From an uncultured Bacilli bacterium (GTDB taxonomy: Bacteria; Bacillota_I; Bacilli_A; RF39; UBA660), in NCBI GenBank assembly GCA_934101745.1, contig CAKOSD010000047.1, forward strand, positions 1-7,505: 7,505 nt of DNA, given 5' to 3'. The notes below the pieces were generated by a model. That model saw only the letters and a list, made by a program, of their open reading frames with translations, searched no databases and had not been told where the DNA came from. A program made the position numbers and the translations under genes. Below, piece after piece: positions 4,866-7,505 of this stretch. Each line of letters opens with the position of its first letter. The stretch's first letter is position 1.

Positions 4866-4905
4866 AAACAAAAAAGCCTCTATCCTAATTTTCTAGATAG
4901 AAGAC
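4866..4905 (-). terminator. Intrinsic terminator of the response-regulator transcript
   Basis: On the minus strand CTTCTATC (4903-4896) pairs with GATAGAGG (4884-4877) across an 11-nt loop, then C, T6, G, TTT. One pair is G-U on this strand but would be a C-A mismatch on the plus strand, so the hairpin is built for minus-strand RNA. It begins about 18 nt after the regulator stop and separates it from the ABC operon. Confidence 0.82.
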
Positions 4906-4921
4906 ATTTTTTTGATACTTC

Positions 4922-5581
4922 TTAGTCTTTTAACTTATAACCAATTCCCCAAATGGCCTCAATATACTTAATACCTGTATAATCCTTTATTTTACGATTT
5001 AAATTACTTATGTGTACTTTTATAGATGCATCATCACCATCAAAAGTATCATTTTCAATGAGAGCTAAAAGATTGTTTTTAGATAAGACCTTATTTTGAT
5101 TGATAATTAATTGTTTTAATATAGCATATTCTGTTTTAGTAAGCTTTATTTTTTTATCTTCAATATATAAATAATGTAAATTAGTATCTAAACGTAAGTT
5201 TTTATAAATTAGCTGTACCTTTGGAGTAACCATTTTTCTTCTTAAAATCACTTGAATCCGTGCTAAAAGTTCAGCATTAGAAAAAGGCTTAGTTATATAA
5301 TCATTTGCACCATTCAAAAGATTATTTACTTTATCAAAAACACTTTCTTTAGCACTCAGTACAATAATAGGGATATTATTAAACTTAGCAATTATTTCTT
5401 CACCACTAATACCTGGAAGCATTAAATCTAATAAAATTAAATCTGGTTCTTCATTTTCTAACACCAAAAGACATTCTGTCCCTGAATAAGCTGATATTAC
5501 TTCATAATTATTATCAATCAATAACTTTTTAACTAAATTATGAATATCATTATCATCTTCGACTAATAAAATTTTTACCAT
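4922..5581 (-). CDS. OmpR/PhoB-family response regulator
   Basis: This 219-residue cytoplasmic DNA-binding regulator is the likely partner of the kinase at 2173-3045. The receiver domain spans residues 1-115. It has the acidic cluster Glu8-Asp9-Asp10, phospho-acceptor Asp52 (LLDLMLPG), Ser76 in VLSAKE and Lys98 in DYITKPF. The C-terminal winged helix (about 125-219) has LTKTEYAILKQLI and the recognition/wing region SIKVHISNLNRKI to IWGIGYKL. The start is supported by AGGTGG with 5-nt spacing (5592-5587). It begins 23 nt after the transketolase-like gene with no terminator between, so the two are probably co-transcribed. A terminator then separates it from the ABC operon, so regulator and target may be independently controlled. 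The GTTAA array at 4769-4807 is its probable target. Confidence 0.94.
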   Translation of the reverse strand: MVKILLVEDDNDIHNLVKKLLIDNNYEVISAYSGTECLLVLENEEPDLILLDLMLPGISGEEIIAKFNNIPIIVLSAKESVFDKVNNLLNGANDYITKPFSNAELLARIQVILRRKMVTPKVQLIYKNLRLDTNLHYLYIEDKKIKLTKTEYAILKQLIINQNKVLSKNNLLALIENDTFDGDDASIKVHISNLNRKIKDYTGIKYIEAIWGIGYKLKD

Positions 5582-5604
5582 TTATCCCACCTGCTTTATG
5601 TTTT

Positions 5605-7505
5605 TTATTTTAGAATACTTTTAATTTTAACTTTTATACTTTCTTTATCATAACCTAATTGTTGCATACTTTCCATTACAGTACCACTTGGCATAGCCTC
5701 ATTAATACCAATAATATTATCATAAGAAGTATAACGACACCATATATCTTGACTGGATGATTCAACAACAATAACCTTACCAACTAAAAGCCCATTTTTA
5801 TCAGTATTACTCATTTTATCAAAAAGTTCTTTACATGGAACGGATACCACTCTTAAATCAATACCTGTTAGGGCTAGTTCTTCAGCAACTACTAAGGATA
5901 AAGTAACATCAAAGCCACTACTTATGATAGTACCAACAGGATTTTTACCTTCTCTAATGATGTAGGCACCTTTATTAACACTGGCGGCTTTACTACCTTT
6001 TAAAACATGGGTTATTTCATTACTTAGAACTAAACAAGTAGTTTTTTTAGCTTTTAAAATAGTGTCCCAAGTCCCAATTATTTCATTAATATCACTAGGT
6101 CTAAAAACTAAAATATTGGGGATATTTCTTAAAATATTTAAAACTTCAAAACTTGATTCTACGGCCCCCTTCTTGGAATTACTAAAGCCATCATGAGTAA
6201 AGATATAACATACAGGTAAATTCATTAAAGAGTTCATTTTAATATCTTCTAACATAGCGTAAGCATATCTTAAATGGGTTGCCCCAAAGGTTTGAAAGCC
6301 ATAAGAAGAAATACCACTTAAAATACTACCCATGGCGGCTTCGCGAACGCCAAAAGTTATATTACGGCCCCAATAATTTTTAGGAGTAAAATAAGCCTCT
6401 TTACGTAAGTTAACCCGACAACTTGAGGCCATATCACTAGAGCCACCTAAAATAAAGGGTATCTTATCGGTTAGGATATTCATTATTTTATTATTAGACT
6501 CCGTCATTTCTTCTTGATAAGTATTTTGAATTTTAAAACTATTCATATCTAGATTGAAACCAATATCTTTATTATCTGCAAAATTTACGAGCATTTTAAT
6601 TTCATTAGAAGGATATTTAGCCATCGCATCATGATATTCTTGCCATAATTTATATTTTCTGCTAACACGATTTTGAATATATTTACGATAATTATCTAAT
6701 AATTTATCATCTATTTGGAATTTTTCCGTACTTAAACCATATTTTCTTTTTAAATTTTCTAAGTCATCTTTAGTTAGAGGGTGATCATGAACAATATTCG
6801 TATTCTGGTTAAAAGAATCTTTACCAATAACCGTTTTAATTTCAATTAAACTAGGTTTGTTAGTAACTCTTTTGGCTCTTTTAATCGCCTTATCAATTTT
6901 ATCAACTGAATCGCCTTCAGCAACATAATCGGTTTGCCAACCCATACTAGAAAACTTTTTTAAGATATCATCAATACTAGATTTTTCTAAATTATTATCC
7001 ATGGTCATATTATTAGAGTCATATAAAACAATTAAATTACCAAGATTGTAAAGACCGGCTAAGGAAGCGGCTTCCATAAAGATTCCAGATTCAATATCGC
7101 CATCTCCTATTAAACAATATATATAGTGATTAATAAGGCGTTGGCCTTTAATATATTTACTGAGTAGGCTTTGATAATATTTTTCACCAATGGCCATGCC
7201 GATAGCGGCACTAAAACCATAACCAGTCGGGCCAGTTGTTAAATCCACCCCTTTAGTTTTCAACATATCATTAAGAAGCGGTGTCTTACTACTGGGTTTA
7301 CCAAATTTTTTTAAATCATCCAAAGTAATATCAAAGCCCGCCATGTACATATTAGCATACAAAAGACCACTTGCATGGGATGCAGATAAAACTAACCGAT
7401 CACGATTTAACCAGTCTGGAGCGCTAGGCATTATATTTAAATGCTCAGTAAAAAGAGTATAGATAATACTGCTGGCTCCTAGGGAAATACCAGGATAACC
7501 GGCTT
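5605..7505 (-). CDS. tkt: Transketolase-family protein with altered substrate site (5' end outside window)
   Basis: Open translation continues in frame upstream of the ATG at 7431 to the window edge (AGYPGISLGASSIIYTLF...), matching the transketolase N-terminus. That ATG is therefore internal, and about 20-25 residues are missing. From the first full codon, 632 residues remain. Thiamine diphosphate binding looks intact: Gly133-Asp134-Gly135 to Asn164, as does the catalytic glutamate Glu388 in FGVREAAM. Compared from memory with E. coli TktA, His66, His261 and His461 are kept (here 43, 239, 437). Several others are changed: SGHPG to AGYPG (His26 to Tyr), GH of PGHPE to LL (His100), Arg358 to Thr/Glu, GEDGPTHQP to SKKGAVESS (Asp469 to Lys, His473 to Glu) and SR to SN (Arg520 to Asn). 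It may be a paralogue with a different substrate, or a structural protein. Family assignment is secure; transketolase activity is not. It precedes the response regulator by 23 nt. Confidence 0.9.
   Translation of the reverse strand, partial: AGYPGISLGASSIIYTLFTEHLNIMPSAPDWLNRDRLVLSASHASGLLYANMYMAGFDITLDDLKKFGKPSSKTPLLNDMLKTKGVDLTTGPTGYGFSAAIGMAIGEKYYQSLLSKYIKGQRLINHYIYCLIGDGDIESGIFMEAASLAGLYNLGNLIVLYDSNNMTMDNNLEKSSIDDILKKFSSMGWQTDYVAEGDSVDKIDKAIKRAKRVTNKPSLIEIKTVIGKDSFNQNTNIVHDHPLTKDDLENLKRKYGLSTEKFQIDDKLLDNYRKYIQNRVSRKYKLWQEYHDAMAKYPSNEIKMLVNFADNKDIGFNLDMNSFKIQNTYQEEMTESNNKIMNILTDKIPFILGGSSDMASSCRVNLRKEAYFTPKNYWGRNITFGVREAAMGSILSGISSYGFQTFGATHLRYAYAMLEDIKMNSLMNLPVCYIFTHDGFSNSKKGAVESSFEVLNILRNIPNILVFRPSDINEIIGTWDTILKAKKTTCLVLSNEITHVLKGSKAASVNKGAYIIREGKNPVGTIISSGFDVTLSLVVAEELALTGIDLRVVSVPCKELFDKMSNTDKNGLLVGKVIVVESSSQDIWCRYTSYDNIIGINEAMPSGTVMESMQQLGYDKESIKVKIKSILK

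Noticed and set aside
728..7505. Alternative genetic code (UGA = Trp) suggested by the absence of TGA stops
   Set aside because: All visible gene stops are TAA/TAG, but the Trp codons I checked are TGG and no in-frame TGA is needed to keep any gene open. Six stops are too few to infer reassignment.

Overview
The window is AT-rich low-GC Gram-positive-type DNA. Coding sequence looks roughly 30% G+C by eye, and spacers fall to about 13%. Genes have strong Shine-Dalgarno sites, an undecaprenyl-diphosphatase gene and U-tailed intrinsic terminators. All visible stops are TAA or TAG and the tryptophan codons I checked are TGG. This fits an uncultured gut Firmicute (Bacilli, Erysipelotrichia-like or RF39/Mollicutes-related), but no rRNA or other phylogenetic marker is present, so that is inference.

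Layout. Positions 1-218 (minus) hold the 5' part of a secreted protein with an N-terminal hydrophobic segment of the SipW-cognate/TasA-like kind, with its own RBS, extended -10 promoter and a palindrome cluster. Next is a very AT-rich spacer without a convincing gene, then uppP (728-1540, plus) with a perfect terminator. Positions 1587-2172 contain no ordinary gene but are highly structured. They hold an 18-bp tandem repeat, a plus-strand promoter for a predicted ~120-nt RNA, a shared bidirectional terminator, a tiny hydrophobic peptide ORF on the minus strand behind an unusually strong SD, and a ~35-39-bp inverted repeat at the outer ends. This resembles a type I toxin-antitoxin locus or other convergent small-RNA module and is the most novel-looking part of the window.

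From 2173 to 4727 (minus) lies a compact operon: ABC ATPase, six-helix ABC-2 permease, sensor histidine kinase. Its promoter has a good -10, no -35, and four GTTAA boxes at 11-12-bp spacing, which is typical of an OmpR-family activator site. The partner response regulator (4922-5581) ends at its own terminator and is probably co-transcribed with the gene upstream of it. That gene is a transketolase-family protein (5605-7505, 5' end outside the window) that keeps the thiamine diphosphate motif and the catalytic glutamate but has lost most of the sugar-phosphate-binding residues.

How the genes may work together. The regulator, kinase and BcrA/lantibiotic-immunity-type transporter look like a self-controlled system for detecting and expelling a membrane-active or lipid II-directed antimicrobial. 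UppP nearby recycles the undecaprenyl carrier, the target of bacitracin. An envelope-defence neighbourhood is therefore plausible, with the small peptide locus wedged between its two arms. The role of the atypical transketolase in this setting is unknown.
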